64,000 nucleotides of DNA from Actinomycetota bacterium (GTDB lineage: Bacteria; Actinomycetota; Actinomycetes; Nanopelagicales; Nanopelagicaceae): assembly GCA_016870975.1 (NCBI GenBank), contig VGAE01000003.1, positions 46,560 through 110,559 on the forward strand, given 5' to 3'. This document shows, in pieces, positions 47,311 to 56,753 of the stretch (position 1 is the first letter of the stretch; the number at the start of each line of letters is the position of its first letter). A program made the position numbers and the translations under genes. The notes under the pieces were generated by a model that saw nothing but the letters and a program-made list of their open reading frames with translations, was not told the DNA's origin and made no database searches.

Positions 47311-48288
47311 CTAAACCCCTTCGGATGCCGCGTCAGAGTGGATGTCGATGCGCCATCCAGTTAGCCTCGCAGCTAGGCGAGCATTCTGGCCGTCTTTACC
47401 AATTGCCAGTGAGAGTTGGTAATCGGGTACCACCACCTTGGCCGAGCGAAGTTCCTGATTCACAACTTCAACATTAGAGACACGGGCTGGGGCCAACGCA
47501 TTTCCAACATACTGACTGGGATCCTCTGACCAATCGACGATATCTATTTTCTCTCCATGGAGTTCATCCATAACAGAACGTGCTCTAGCGCCCATTGGTC
47601 CAATCAGCGCTCCTTTAGCGCTTACTGCGGGACGCAACGAGCGCACCGCGATTTTTGTTCGATGACCGGCCTCTCTTGCAATACCCATAATCTCAACGAC
47701 ATGCTCTCGAATTTCAGGAACTTCTAAAGCAAATAGTTGCTTAACTAAAGCCGGATGACTTCGAGATAGCAGTACTTCGGGTCTTTTAACGCCTTGCTTT
47801 ACCTCCATGACAAAACATTTCACGCGTTCGCCATGCTTGTAAATTTCTCCTGGCACTTGTTCGTGTGGCGGAATTTTTCCTTCAACGCGACCTAGATCTA
47901 CATAAACCATTCGGTGATCTCTACCTTGCTGGATAACTCCGGAGACGATATCCCCAACCGATGCGCTGAATTCACCAACTATTTCGGCATCTCGTGAAGC
48001 ACGCATTCTCTCTTTGATTATCTTGCGCGCAGTTGAAGAAGCGATTCGACTAAATCCGGGAAGCTCGTCAACATGCTCCCCAATTTTTTCTCCGTCTGGG
48101 CCAAATTCTGGAACCAACATTTTGATTTCTCCTGTGGCTCGATCTAGACGAGCATAGGCATAGGGTTTAGCGCCATCAATTTCTATGTAAGCGCTTCTGA
48201 CGGCTACTTCGATGGCATCGATCAATTTTTCGAGTGGAATATCCCGTTCTATAGTCAACGCTTCTAGAACTTTCATATCAACATTCAT
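47311..48288 (-). CDS. nusA: Transcription termination/antitermination factor NusA
   Basis: 325 residues: N-terminal RNA-polymerase-binding domain, S1 domain ([29 protein letters not shown]), KH1 ([10 protein letters not shown]...[28 protein letters not shown]) and KH2 ([32 protein letters not shown]). The acidic repeats found in Proteobacteria are absent, as is normal in Actinobacteria. Overlaps rimP by 4 bp. Confidence 0.96.
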   Translation of the reverse strand: MNVDMKVLEALTIERDIPLEKLIDAIEVAVRSAYIEIDGAKPYAYARLDRATGEIKMLVPEFGPDGEKIGEHVDELPGFSRIASSTARKIIKERMRASRDAEIVGEFSASVGDIVSGVIQQGRDHRMVYVDLGRVEGKIPPHEQVPGEIYKHGERVKCFVMEVKQGVKRPEVLLSRSHPALVKQLFALEVPEIREHVVEIMGIAREAGHRTKIAVRSLRPAVSAKGALIGPMGARARSVMDELHGEKIDIVDWSEDPSQYVGNALAPARVSNVEVVNQELRSAKVVVPDYQLSLAIGKDGQNARLAARLTGWRIDIHSDAASEGV

Positions 48289-48737
48289 CGTAAATCCTTA
48301 CGATTGAATTCGACCTGAATTCTCGCAGACTTGATAGCTTCAAAGGAAATTAGAGCTTCATCAATCTCTACCTTGTCACTTGCCACAGCATTAATTCTTC
48401 CGACAATCTCCTTATCCTCTTTCAAATGAATTTCAACAAGGCGTCCCAGATTTTTTACCCAATGGCGTTGCAGACTTAATGGACGATCAATTCCTGGCGT
48501 TGTTACCTCGAGAGTAAACGGCTGGTCTCCCAAAACTGAGATTCTGTCTAATTCGTCGGAAATTGCGCGAGATATTGACGCGATTTCATCAAGATTGGGA
48601 TTTCTTTCGACTCCGTCAATTATCACGGAGAGATGACTTCGTTTTCCGCTTGAGTTTACTTTTATCTCTTCCAAGATAAATCCACTGGAAACTACGACAG
48701 GATTAATTAGTAAGGTCAAGTCATCAGAATTAGACAC
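48285..48737 (-). CDS. rimP: Ribosome maturation factor RimP
   Basis: 150 residues; the diagnostic block is LSVIIDG...NLDEIASISRAISDELD and TLEVTTPGIDRPL, then RLVEIHL. Needed for 30S maturation. First gene of the rimP-nusA-infB-rbfA-truB-ribF run; its promoter is expected in the 63-bp gap to the TauE gene. Confidence 0.93.
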   Translation of the reverse strand: MSNSDDLTLLINPVVVSSGFILEEIKVNSSGKRSHLSVIIDGVERNPNLDEIASISRAISDELDRISVLGDQPFTLEVTTPGIDRPLSLQRHWVKNLGRLVEIHLKEDKEIVGRINAVASDKVEIDEALISFEAIKSARIQVEFNRKDLR

Positions 48738-48800
48738 TCTTCACCACCTGCTATTTTTTTGTTTTTAAGTTGTGTCTGCAAAGAATAGCGCTTATCGCAA

Positions 48801-49571
48801 CTAAAGAAAAGTGTCCGCTGCGAGCCGAATTATTAGGAGCGAGGTGGCGAGCAGAAATATTTTTCTGATTAATCCAGAACCTCCTCGAATTGCTAAGCGC
48901 GCCCCGAGTAAACCACCAGCTATGTTGCCAATAGCCATACAGAGACCTAAACTCCAGAGAATTTTCCCAGAAAAACCGAACACCAGGAGTGCCCCGATGT
49001 TTGTCGATAGATTCACTATTTTGGTCGTAACCGTGGCTTCAAGAAATGCGTAACCCAAAACAGCAATCAGTGCGAGCATGAGGAAAGATCCAGTTCCTGG
49101 TCCAAAAATTCCATCATAAAAACCAATTGCTGATCCGAAGAATGCAGCTTTGATTCCTTGACTCCCTTTTCTCTCTAATTTTGCTTCAGTCAACCCTAAT
49201 TCTTTGCGAAAAAAAGTGTAAGTAAACACCAGAATGAGTGCGATAAGAATTATCGGCTGAAATACCTCTCTAGGTATCTGAGTGGCGACTCTTGCCCCAA
49301 GCGCCGATCCAATAAATGCCGGAACGGCCATAAGAGACGCGATCCTGAAGTTAGGACGTAATCTCCTTAAATATGTAATCGTTGCGGTCGCTGTGCCTAG
49401 TGAGGCCGGCAATTTATTTGTACCGAGTATGACTGCGGGTTGTGTTCCAGGTAAAGCCACCAATAATGAAGGCAGCTGAATCAATCCTCCGCCGCCAGCA
49501 ATCGAATCAACTAGACCGGCAAATGCTGAGGCAAGAATTAACAATAAAAGAACTTCAAAAGAAACTTCCAC
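48801..49571 (-). CDS. TauE/SafE family sulfite/organosulfonate exporter-like permease
   Basis: 256 residues with about eight membrane helices. The family hallmarks are FAGLVDSIAGGGGLIQLPSLLV and FGSAIGFYDGIFGPGTGSFLML, two inverted halves each with a glycine-rich turn. The family exports sulfite, sulfoacetate or related anions; the substrate here is unknown. The GTG start shares one base with the proS stop, suggesting co-translation, though functions seem unrelated. Confidence 0.85.
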   Translation of the reverse strand: MEVSFEVLLLLILASAFAGLVDSIAGGGGLIQLPSLLVALPGTQPAVILGTNKLPASLGTATATITYLRRLRPNFRIASLMAVPAFIGSALGARVATQIPREVFQPIILIALILVFTYTFFRKELGLTEAKLERKGSQGIKAAFFGSAIGFYDGIFGPGTGSFLMLALIAVLGYAFLEATVTTKIVNLSTNIGALLVFGFSGKILWSLGLCMAIGNIAGGLLGARLAIRGGSGLIRKIFLLATSLLIIRLAADTFL

Positions 49572-51295
49572 TATTTTAGTGAATTGATTAGTTGAGCAAC
49601 GACGCGGTCGACAGGAACTTCACCTTTGGATCCAGTTTTCCTATCGCGTACTTCCACATTTCCATCGACTAGAGCTTTTCCAACAATTACCAATATAGGA
49701 TTTCCGATTAACTCAGCGTCTTTGAATTTGACACCAGGGCTCGCTTCTTTACGATCATCAAAAAGTACCGATATACCCTTGCTCTCTAATTCAGTCGCAA
49801 TACTTTCTGCGACTTCAAAGGGTCGATCATCTTTTCCAGTTGCCACTATATGCACGAGCGCCGGGGCAATCTCTCTTGGCCAGACCAAGCCAATCTCATC
49901 GTGATTCTGCTCCGCAATCGCTGCAACGGCTCTAGTGATGCCAATTCCATACGATCCCATGGTTACCGTTCTATTTTTTCCTGCAGCGTCTAAAACTGTT
50001 AGTTCTAAAGCTTCCGCATACTTTTTTCCGAGTTGGAAAATGTGTCCAATTTCTATTGCTCGATCAATAATTACTGGGGAATCACATTTAGGACATGCAT
50101 CACCCGCTCGAACTTCAGCTGCCTCAACAAATCCATCAACTTGGAAATCTCGTCCGTGCGTAACGTAGCGCGCGTGACGATCTTTGATATTTGCTCCCGT
50201 TATCCAGTGAGAGCCCACCGTAATTCTCGGATCGGCATATAACTTGATCCCAAATTTCTTGGCATCCTGAGGCCCAACATAACCCTTAACAAACTCTTTA
50301 CGCTTTGCAAAGTCTTCATCTTCAAAAAATCTTAGCTCTTTTACTCCCGGAAGATTGGCCTCTACTCGCCTTAAATCAACCTCTCGATCGCCCGGCACGA
50401 GGATGCAGATAGGGTTGCTGTCAGCCATCAAAAGAACATTTTTCAGCGTGTCAGAGGAAGCCACATTTGCCTGGTACTTCTTATTCATAACTTCGACAAG
50501 CGTCTCGATAGTAGGTGTATTTGGAGTATCTAGAATTTCTATTGCTGGAGGCGTTTCAATCTTTTTGTTTTTGATATTTGTCGTCATAGCCTCTACATTG
50601 GCTGCGCATCCACATTTATTACAGAGTACATAAGTATCTTCACCGGTGTCACAGGGCGCCAAGAATTCTTCAGATTTGGAACCTCCCATAGCTCCTGCCA
50701 TCGCAGAAACGATGTTGTACTTCAATCCAAGTCGATCAAAAGTTGAAATATATGCCGCACGATGCTTTTGATATGAAACTTCCAATCCCGCTTCATCTAA
50801 ATCAAAAGAATAAGAATCTTTCATCACGAATTCTTTACCGCGAATAATGCCGCTGCGAGGCCGGGCTTCATCGCGGTACTTTGTTTGAATTTGATAGATA
50901 TGCAGCGGTAAATCGCGGTATGAGGAGTATTCGCCTTTAACCATCAAGGTAAACATTTCTTCATGCGTTGGCCCAAGAAGATAGTCGGCACCTTTTCGGT
51001 CTTTTAAACGAAAAAGTGTTGGTCCGTATTCTTCCCATCTGCCTGATTCTTCATAGGGGTCCCTCGGCAGTAGTGCGGGAAAGTGAACTTGTTGAAATCC
51101 GGCGCGATCCATTTCTTCTCGAACTATTCGCTCAACATTTCTCAACACGATAACGCCGAGAGGGAGCCAAGAGAAGATGCCAGCTGCAATAGGTCTTACG
51201 TAACCGGCTCTTACTAATAATCGATGACTGGCAACTGAAGCATCAGAAGGATCATCGCGAAGAGTGCGCAGGAAAAGAGTAGACATCCGCAGCAT
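49571..51295 (-). CDS. proS: Prolyl-tRNA synthetase (bacterial type)
   Basis: Class II synthetase with the long bacterial ProS layout. Motif 1 region VLRNVERIVREEMDRAGFQQVHFPALLP, motif 2 YRDEARPRSGIIRGKEFVMKDSYSF, an inserted editing domain (about residues 220-390), motif 3 GSYGIGITRAVAAI, and the anticodon domain. At 574 residues it is complete. Two in-frame ATG codons (51295 and 51286) are possible starts. Confidence 0.96.
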   Translation of the reverse strand: MLRMSTLFLRTLRDDPSDASVASHRLLVRAGYVRPIAAGIFSWLPLGVIVLRNVERIVREEMDRAGFQQVHFPALLPRDPYEESGRWEEYGPTLFRLKDRKGADYLLGPTHEEMFTLMVKGEYSSYRDLPLHIYQIQTKYRDEARPRSGIIRGKEFVMKDSYSFDLDEAGLEVSYQKHRAAYISTFDRLGLKYNIVSAMAGAMGGSKSEEFLAPCDTGEDTYVLCNKCGCAANVEAMTTNIKNKKIETPPAIEILDTPNTPTIETLVEVMNKKYQANVASSDTLKNVLLMADSNPICILVPGDREVDLRRVEANLPGVKELRFFEDEDFAKRKEFVKGYVGPQDAKKFGIKLYADPRITVGSHWITGANIKDRHARYVTHGRDFQVDGFVEAAEVRAGDACPKCDSPVIIDRAIEIGHIFQLGKKYAEALELTVLDAAGKNRTVTMGSYGIGITRAVAAIAEQNHDEIGLVWPREIAPALVHIVATGKDDRPFEVAESIATELESKGISVLFDDRKEASPGVKFKDAELIGNPILVIVGKALVDGNVEVRDRKTGSKGEVPVDRVVAQLINSLK

Positions 51296-51312
51296 GGCCG
51301 ATAGCCTACCTA

Positions 51313-52464
51313 CTACTTAACTGTTACTTGTGGTTCTCCGGAAGCGATTCCAGCAGCTTCCATCTCATCTGCAATTTTCATTGCCTCTTCAATAAGCGTC
51401 TCCACGATTTGTGCTTCGGGTACTGTCTTTATTACATGACCCTTTACGAAAATCTGGCCTTTTCCATTTCCGGATGCCACACCTAGATCTGCTTCCCTCG
51501 CTTCACCCGGTCCGTTAACAACACATCCCATCACAGCAACCCTGAGTGGAACAGTCATTCCTTCAAGACCGGCCTGAACTTTTTCTGCGAGGCTATAAAC
51601 ATCAACCTGAGCTCTTCCGCATGATGGACAAGAAACGATTTCTAATTTTCGCTGGCGAAGATTTAAAGATTCCAGAATTGAGATTCCAACTTTAACTTCT
51701 TCAACGGGCGGAGCTGAGAGTGAAACACGAATCGTGTCTCCGATGCCTTCGGATAAAAGAATGCCAAATGCTGTAGCAGATTTGATTGTTCCCTGAAATA
51801 TCGGTCCAGCCTCTGTCACTCCAAGATGTAATGGATATTCACACTTTGACGCAAGGAGGCGATATGCCTTTACCATGGTTACCGGATCATGATGCTTTAC
51901 TGAAATCTTTATATCCGTGAAACCATGCTCCTCGAATAAACCAATTTCACACATTGCTGATTCAACTAAAGCTTCTGGGGTTGCCTGCCCATATTTGGCT
52001 AGAAGTCTTGGATCTAAGGAGCCCGCATTTACCCCGATACGAATCGGAATGCCAGCATCGCCGGCGGCTTTCGCAACTTCTTTAACCTTGTCATCAAATT
52101 GTTTAATGTTGCCTGGATTTACTCGAACACCGGCGCAGCCCGCATCAATCGCTGCGAAAATGTATTTTGGTTGAAAATGAATATCTGCGATCACTGGAAT
52201 CTGTGATTTCCTCGCAATCTGGCTTAACACATTTGCATCGTCCTGACTCGGTACAGCCACTCTTACAATTTGGCAACCGGATGCGGTCAGTTCTGCGATC
52301 TGTTGCAAAGTTGAATTTACATCGGCTGTTAACGTGGTGCACATTGATTGGACGCTTACCGGTGCGTCGCCACCTACTAGAACATTTCCTACTTTGAGTT
52401 GCTTTGTTTTGCGACGAGGCGCCAAAGTCGGCAGAGGTGCCTGGGGCATTCCGAGTTCGACCAT
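51313..52464 (-). CDS. ispG: 4-hydroxy-3-methylbut-2-enyl diphosphate synthase
   Basis: The penultimate MEP-pathway enzyme, with a [4Fe-4S] cluster. Cluster cysteines are in [11 protein letters not shown] and [13 protein letters not shown]; the TIM barrel holds [14 protein letters not shown] and [10 protein letters not shown]. The ATG at 52464 (MVELGMP) matches family starts; a TTG at 52482 is also open. About 383 residues, normal. It is intact, while the pathway's second gene, dxr, is broken 1.3 kb upstream. Confidence 0.95.
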   Translation of the reverse strand: MVELGMPQAPLPTLAPRRKTKQLKVGNVLVGGDAPVSVQSMCTTLTADVNSTLQQIAELTASGCQIVRVAVPSQDDANVLSQIARKSQIPVIADIHFQPKYIFAAIDAGCAGVRVNPGNIKQFDDKVKEVAKAAGDAGIPIRIGVNAGSLDPRLLAKYGQATPEALVESAMCEIGLFEEHGFTDIKISVKHHDPVTMVKAYRLLASKCEYPLHLGVTEAGPIFQGTIKSATAFGILLSEGIGDTIRVSLSAPPVEEVKVGISILESLNLRQRKLEIVSCPSCGRAQVDVYSLAEKVQAGLEGMTVPLRVAVMGCVVNGPGEAREADLGVASGNGKGQIFVKGHVIKTVPEAQIVETLIEEAMKIADEMEAAGIASGEPQVTVK

Positions 52465-52499
52465 GTCCTTATTCTGCCCCAATCGTTATAGTTGCTCAA

Positions 52500-52571
52500 A
52501 TGAAGCCATGGATGTTTGTGAGCTATCTGATTATTGCACTGCTTCTAGTCACTTACGTGTACGGATTCTAA
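52500..52571 (+). CDS. Candidate 23-residue single-span membrane peptide
   Basis: A short ORF encoding MKPWMFVSYLIIALLLVTYVYGF that fits exactly in the gap between ispG and rseP, opposite to both. After Lys-Pro it is almost wholly hydrophobic, enough for one membrane helix. TATAGT (52487-52492) ends 7 nt before the ATG, the same leaderless geometry as lexA and thyX; the -35 is weak. No family is recognised and chance cannot be excluded. Confidence 0.4.
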   Translation: MKPWMFVSYLIIALLLVTYVYGF

Positions 52572-52574
52572 GTC

Positions 52575-53759
52575 TTAGAGGTTGAAATTAATCGGATTCA
52601 AAATATCCGCAATTAATAGCAGTGCGGTAAGAAAAATCAAGGCAATCAAAACTGTGACGGTGATTGGTGTCAACTTCTCTATATCAACTTTGCCAGGCTC
52701 GGACCGACCTCTAATTCGATAAATCTGGCGACGAGCACCTTCATATAACGCGACCGCAATGTGTCCACCATCAAGTGGCAGTATTGGTATCAAATTGAAT
52801 ATTCCTACAAAAATATTTAAGGAAGCGATAATCAACAGAAAGGTTGCAATTTTCTCACCTATCGTTAGATTTGAACTCGATGCCGTCTCGCCAGTAGCTC
52901 GAGCTACACCCACGATTCCCACTAATCCATAAGAACTGCGCTCTTCACCAAGAAAAGTCTGTCTAATCAAAGTAGGAATCTGTTGCGGTAGACTCATTAG
53001 CGCCTTCGTTGAACCAACAAATAGTTGAACTGTTGCTTCAGCTGATGAACTGATGGCACTTATTGGATTTTCTCTAACTAGTCCATACTTATTTATGACT
53101 CCGATGAAGCCTCGTTCCTCTCCATCAACGGCTCTAGTTGCAGCAACTAAATCTACATTTACTTCAGTGCCATCTCGAAGAATTAGCAAGGAGATTGGTT
53201 TACCTGCGGATGCTCGTAACACGGAAGATATTTCACTCCATTCAAGATCGCGTTCTCCATTTATTCCGATAACTTCATCACCAGGTTGTAATCCGGCTTT
53301 TTTTGCTGGAGAGATTGGGTCATTGGGAGCGCATTCAGACTTCGCGGGGACGCAAGGCAAGACCTCTTGAATTGTCGGAAGGGATTTTACAACTCCGACT
53401 CCGGTAAACAATATAAAGAGAAAAATGAATCCGAGAATGAAATGTAGTACGGAACCGGAGCCTAGAACGATTAGTTTCTCTCGCGTTCGAGCTTTATAGA
53501 AGGCGCGATGAGCAATCTCGGCAGGCATTTCATCTCGCACCGACATACCCGAAATCTTGCAATAGCCACCTGCTGGAATTGCTTTTATGCCAAACTCAGT
53601 TTCTCCTCGCTGGGTCGACCAGATTCTTTTACCAAATCCTAAAAAGAATTCAGTAACTTGCATTCCGTAACGCTTGGCAGTTATGTAATGTCCATATTCA
53701 TGGACCATAATCGAGAAAAGCAGGGCAAGGACAAAAGCCAGAACTCCGATTAATCCCAA
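52575..53759 (-). CDS. rseP: Site-2 intramembrane metalloprotease (RseP/Rip1 family)
   Basis: Cleaves membrane-bound anti-sigma factors or signal remnants inside the bilayer. HExxH is residues 20-24 (MVHEYGHY) in the first helix; a PDZ domain follows (KKAGLQPGDEVIGINGERDLEW); the third ligand motif is NLIPILPLDGGH near the C-terminus. 394 residues, normal for Actinobacteria. The start is a TTG with AGGAG 5 nt upstream. It begins 8 bp after the dxr remnant. Confidence 0.93.
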   Translation of the reverse strand: MGLIGVLAFVLALLFSIMVHEYGHYITAKRYGMQVTEFFLGFGKRIWSTQRGETEFGIKAIPAGGYCKISGMSVRDEMPAEIAHRAFYKARTREKLIVLGSGSVLHFILGFIFLFILFTGVGVVKSLPTIQEVLPCVPAKSECAPNDPISPAKKAGLQPGDEVIGINGERDLEWSEISSVLRASAGKPISLLILRDGTEVNVDLVAATRAVDGEERGFIGVINKYGLVRENPISAISSSAEATVQLFVGSTKALMSLPQQIPTLIRQTFLGEERSSYGLVGIVGVARATGETASSSNLTIGEKIATFLLIIASLNIFVGIFNLIPILPLDGGHIAVALYEGARRQIYRIRGRSEPGKVDIEKLTPITVTVLIALIFLTALLLIADILNPINFNL

Positions 53760-53767
53760 GTAAGCTC

Positions 53768-54343
53768 CTAGCCTTTCGGTAGCGCCTCAAGCGCTACCCG
53801 TCGCGCATCATTCTCGATTGCGGTGACAATACTAATGTCTCGAACTCGATCTCGTGCAGAGGCTGCAAGTATACTGATGATTTTTCTACAGTCTTGATGA
53901 TGGCTGTGAAAGAAATGAGTTTCTTGAGAAAAGCTTCGACTGCGACCTCGTTAGCCGCATTAAACATCACTGTGACCGAACCGCCAAGTGCCCCACATCT
54001 TCGGGCTAATTCAATACTTGGGAATCTATTTTTATCTATTGGCTCGAAATTCCAGCTGTGTTTAGTCCGCCAATCAATTATTGGCATGACTTCCTTTAAA
54101 CGGTGCAGAATTTGCACCATCAATGACTTCGATACATGAGAGAGAGAATCACGTAATTTTTCCAGATCCGGTTGTGGAAATAATTGGCACATCGAATTTT
54201 TTCGCCTGTTCTGCCAATCGAGAAATATTTCGCAATCCAGCTGCAAGTCCGACAACGCGAAAGTTTTGCGGATGTGAGGCTACTACCTCTAATGCTTTGA
54301 CCCCGATGGAACCGGTAGAGCCTAAAATCACAATATCCCGCAC
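53768..54343 (-). pseudogene. dxr: 1-deoxy-D-xylulose 5-phosphate reductoisomerase remnant
   Basis: Pieces of Dxr in order. Frame A (54343-54149) is the NADPH-binding start, [25 protein letters not shown]...VVGLAAG, ending in a stop at codon 65. A second frame (roughly 54100-53870) resumes at the C-terminal region, HRLKEVMPIIDWRTKHSWNFEPIDKNRFPSIELARR...FNAANEVAVEAFL. A third frame completes the tail, ASARDRVRDISIVTAIENDARRVALEALPKG, ending at 53768. About 190 residues of the middle, including the metal-binding and catalytic loop, are missing: only 650 bp separate rseP and gabT, against about 1.15 kb for a full gene. Deletion plus two frameshifts means no active enzyme from here. Confidence 0.88.
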
Positions 54344-54375
54344 GCCGTAATCCTCTCAGAGAGTTTACTTGGCAA

Positions 54376-54403
54376 TTGGTTTGATTTAAGTTCGAGATAG
54401 TAT
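54376..54403 (+). promoter_or_regulatory. gabT promoter, leaderless geometry
   Basis: -35-like TTGGTT (54376-54381), 16 bp, -10 TAGTAT (54398-54403), 6 nt, ATG of gabT. There is no ribosome binding site, so translation is probably leaderless. Confidence 0.5.
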
Positions 54404-54409
54404 TGGGAC

Positions 54410-55750
54410 ATGGAATCCGGCCCAAAACTCGCTCAAGTTCGTAAAGTTGTCACGCAAATCCCTGGTCCAAAATCAGAAGCTTTGGTAAGGCGCAGAGGCG
54501 AGGCAGTTTCTGCAGGCCTCGGTATGGCCGTGCCCGTAGTGGTCGAGCGCGCTGGTGGTGGCGTAATAATCGATGTAGATGGAAATTCAATAATAGATAT
54601 GGGCGCCGGTATTGCGGTTGTAAGTGTTGGAAACTCTGCTACTCGTGTCGTCAAGCGAGTGACCGAGCAAGTTGAAGCATTTACTCACACATGTTTTATG
54701 GTCGCACCATACACAGGCTATATAGAAGTTAGTGAGGCTCTAAACAGATTAACGCCCGGTTCACATAAGAAGAAGTCAGCACTCTTTACCTCCGGTGCAG
54801 AGGCGTTGGAGAACGCAGTAAAAATTGCCCGCAAATTTACGAATCGACAGGCTGTTGTGGTTTTCGAACACGGCTATCACGGCCGAACAAATCTCACAAT
54901 GGGCATGACCGCCAAAAATATTCCGTATAAAGATGGTTTTGGGCCCTTTGCCCCAGAGATTTATCGGATGCCTATGGCCTATCCATATCGTTGGCCGGGT
55001 GGTGCCGATGCGTGTGCCAAAGATGCACTCGACACGGTTACTCATAAAATTGAAAAAGAAATTGGCGCGAAAAATGCGGCGTGTATCGTTATTGAACCAA
55101 TCCTCGGAGAAGGCGGATTCATCGTCCCACCAAAAGGCTTTCTACCTGGGCTTGTTAAGTTTTCCAAAGATAATGGAATCGTCTTTATCGCAGATGAAGT
55201 TCAAACTGGTTTTGCGCGTACCGGCGATATGTTCGGATGCGATGACGAAGGAATCGTCCCAGACTTAATCACCACCGCTAAAGGCATCGCAGGCGGATTA
55301 CCACTAGCTGGCGTAACTGGAAGAGCTGAAATTATGGATTCGGTTCACACTGGTGGTCTCGGTGGAACATATGGCGGATCTCCGATTGCTTGCGCTGCGG
55401 CGTTAGGCGCGATTGAAACAATTGAAGAGGAAAATCTTGTCGGTAGAGCTCGCGAACAAGGCAAGATTATTTCCTCCGCACTCCAGGAAATGAAGAAGAA
55501 ATATCCAATCATTGGCGATGTTCGTGGCCGAGGTGCAATGCAGGCGCTGGAGTTTGTTAAGCCTGGTACGACAGAGCCGAATACTGAAGCCCAATCCTCA
55601 ATTATTAAATATTGTCTGCAAAAAGGCGTTCTTCTTTTATCAGCCGGAACTTATGGGAATGTAATTCGATTACTTCCTCCGCTAGTAATGCCCGAAGATC
55701 TCTTAAAGGAAGCGCTATCTATACTCGATGAAGCGATTTCTAAAGCTTAA
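54410..55750 (+). CDS. gabT: 4-aminobutyrate--2-oxoglutarate aminotransferase
   Basis: A class III PLP aminotransferase turning GABA into succinate semialdehyde. The PLP lysine is residue 291 in LITTAKGIAGGLPL; FIADEVQTGFARTGDMFGCD supplies the cofactor Asp, and TSGAEALENAVKIAR the phosphate cup. At 446 residues it is full length. GABA specificity is inferred from the family pattern and the neighbouring polyamine genes. Convergent overlap of 4 bp with the ureohydrolase gene. Confidence 0.9.
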   Translation: MESGPKLAQVRKVVTQIPGPKSEALVRRRGEAVSAGLGMAVPVVVERAGGGVIIDVDGNSIIDMGAGIAVVSVGNSATRVVKRVTEQVEAFTHTCFMVAPYTGYIEVSEALNRLTPGSHKKKSALFTSGAEALENAVKIARKFTNRQAVVVFEHGYHGRTNLTMGMTAKNIPYKDGFGPFAPEIYRMPMAYPYRWPGGADACAKDALDTVTHKIEKEIGAKNAACIVIEPILGEGGFIVPPKGFLPGLVKFSKDNGIVFIADEVQTGFARTGDMFGCDDEGIVPDLITTAKGIAGGLPLAGVTGRAEIMDSVHTGGLGGTYGGSPIACAAALGAIETIEEENLVGRAREQGKIISSALQEMKKKYPIIGDVRGRGAMQALEFVKPGTTEPNTEAQSSIIKYCLQKGVLLLSAGTYGNVIRLLPPLVMPEDLLKEALSILDEAISKA

Positions 55751-56745
55751 CGGTCCAATAAATTCTGAGTTGGTGAATAACTCTCACCATTTCTTCGCTT
55801 AGCGATTGCACTAAGGGCTTCAAGAACTACTCGATTTGCAAGTATCGCTGTGATATCTGCGTTATCAAATGGCGGTGAAACTTCAACCACATCGATTCCG
55901 ACTATTGGTACTTCCAAACAAATTCTGCGAACCGCTTCTAATAATTCTCGAGAAGTCATCCCTCCTGGTTCTGGCGTTCCAGTACCAGGCGCCATGCCAG
56001 GATCAACAACATCGATATCTACCGATAGAAATACACCATCACACCCATCGGTGAGGCGAGCGAAAGATTCATCTAGAACTTCGTTGAGTCCTCTATGGTG
56101 AATTTCTGTCATCTCATAGGAACGCATTCCTTGCTCTCGCATCCAGTCTAAAGTCTTCGCATCTGGCCAATATCCGCGTAAGCCAAGTTGCAAAAATCGG
56201 TCTCCTCGAACAGCTCCAGAGTCAATCAATCGGCGCATTGGAGTTCCATGTCCAAAAAGCGTGCCAAACTGAACTTCACCTGTATCTGCGTGGGCATCAA
56301 AATGAATCATTGATATCTTCCCGTTTCCGCGATGCGCTGCAATACCTGCAACGTCGGCAGAGGCGATTGAGTGATCGCCGCCAAGGATTAGCGCAATGGC
56401 GCCAGCGCGTGAAATTTTTTCAGTTGCCGCTCTTAAAACTGCAAGAGAAGAAAGTAAATCTCCCGGTAGCATCATAAGATCGCCAGCATCAACTACCTTT
56501 AAACTCTTTAATCCATCAATTCGTAGAGCAAGATGCGGACGCTCGCCATCATGGGGCAGATAGTCGCCCATCCGTATTGCCTGTGGACCAAACTTCGCGC
56601 CCGAACGGTGTGAAGTTCCGCTATCGATTGGGGCGCCAACTATTACAACGTCGGCGCCCTTAAATGTTTCTGGTTTCTCCAAATCGCACGCAGGCACGCC
56701 CAGAAATGTGAAATTCGGGCCATACATATTGCCGATATTGGCCAT
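55747..56745 (-). CDS. speB: Agmatinase/guanidinobutyrase-type ureohydrolase
   Basis: A Mn-dependent arginase-superfamily enzyme that splits a guanidino compound into urea and an amine. All metal motifs are present: GGDHS, HFDAHADTG and SVDIDVVDPGMAPGTGTPEPGG. 332 residues. Agmatine would give putrescine; 4-guanidinobutyrate would give GABA directly. Either fits the adjacent gabT and polyamine genes, and sequence alone does not separate them. 8 bp downstream of the TrpB2-like gene. Confidence 0.85.
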   Translation of the reverse strand: MANIGNMYGPNFTFLGVPACDLEKPETFKGADVVIVGAPIDSGTSHRSGAKFGPQAIRMGDYLPHDGERPHLALRIDGLKSLKVVDAGDLMMLPGDLLSSLAVLRAATEKISRAGAIALILGGDHSIASADVAGIAAHRGNGKISMIHFDAHADTGEVQFGTLFGHGTPMRRLIDSGAVRGDRFLQLGLRGYWPDAKTLDWMREQGMRSYEMTEIHHRGLNEVLDESFARLTDGCDGVFLSVDIDVVDPGMAPGTGTPEPGGMTSRELLEAVRRICLEVPIVGIDVVEVSPPFDNADITAILANRVVLEALSAIAKRRNGESYSPTQNLLDR

Positions 56746-56753
56746 GAAATTGC

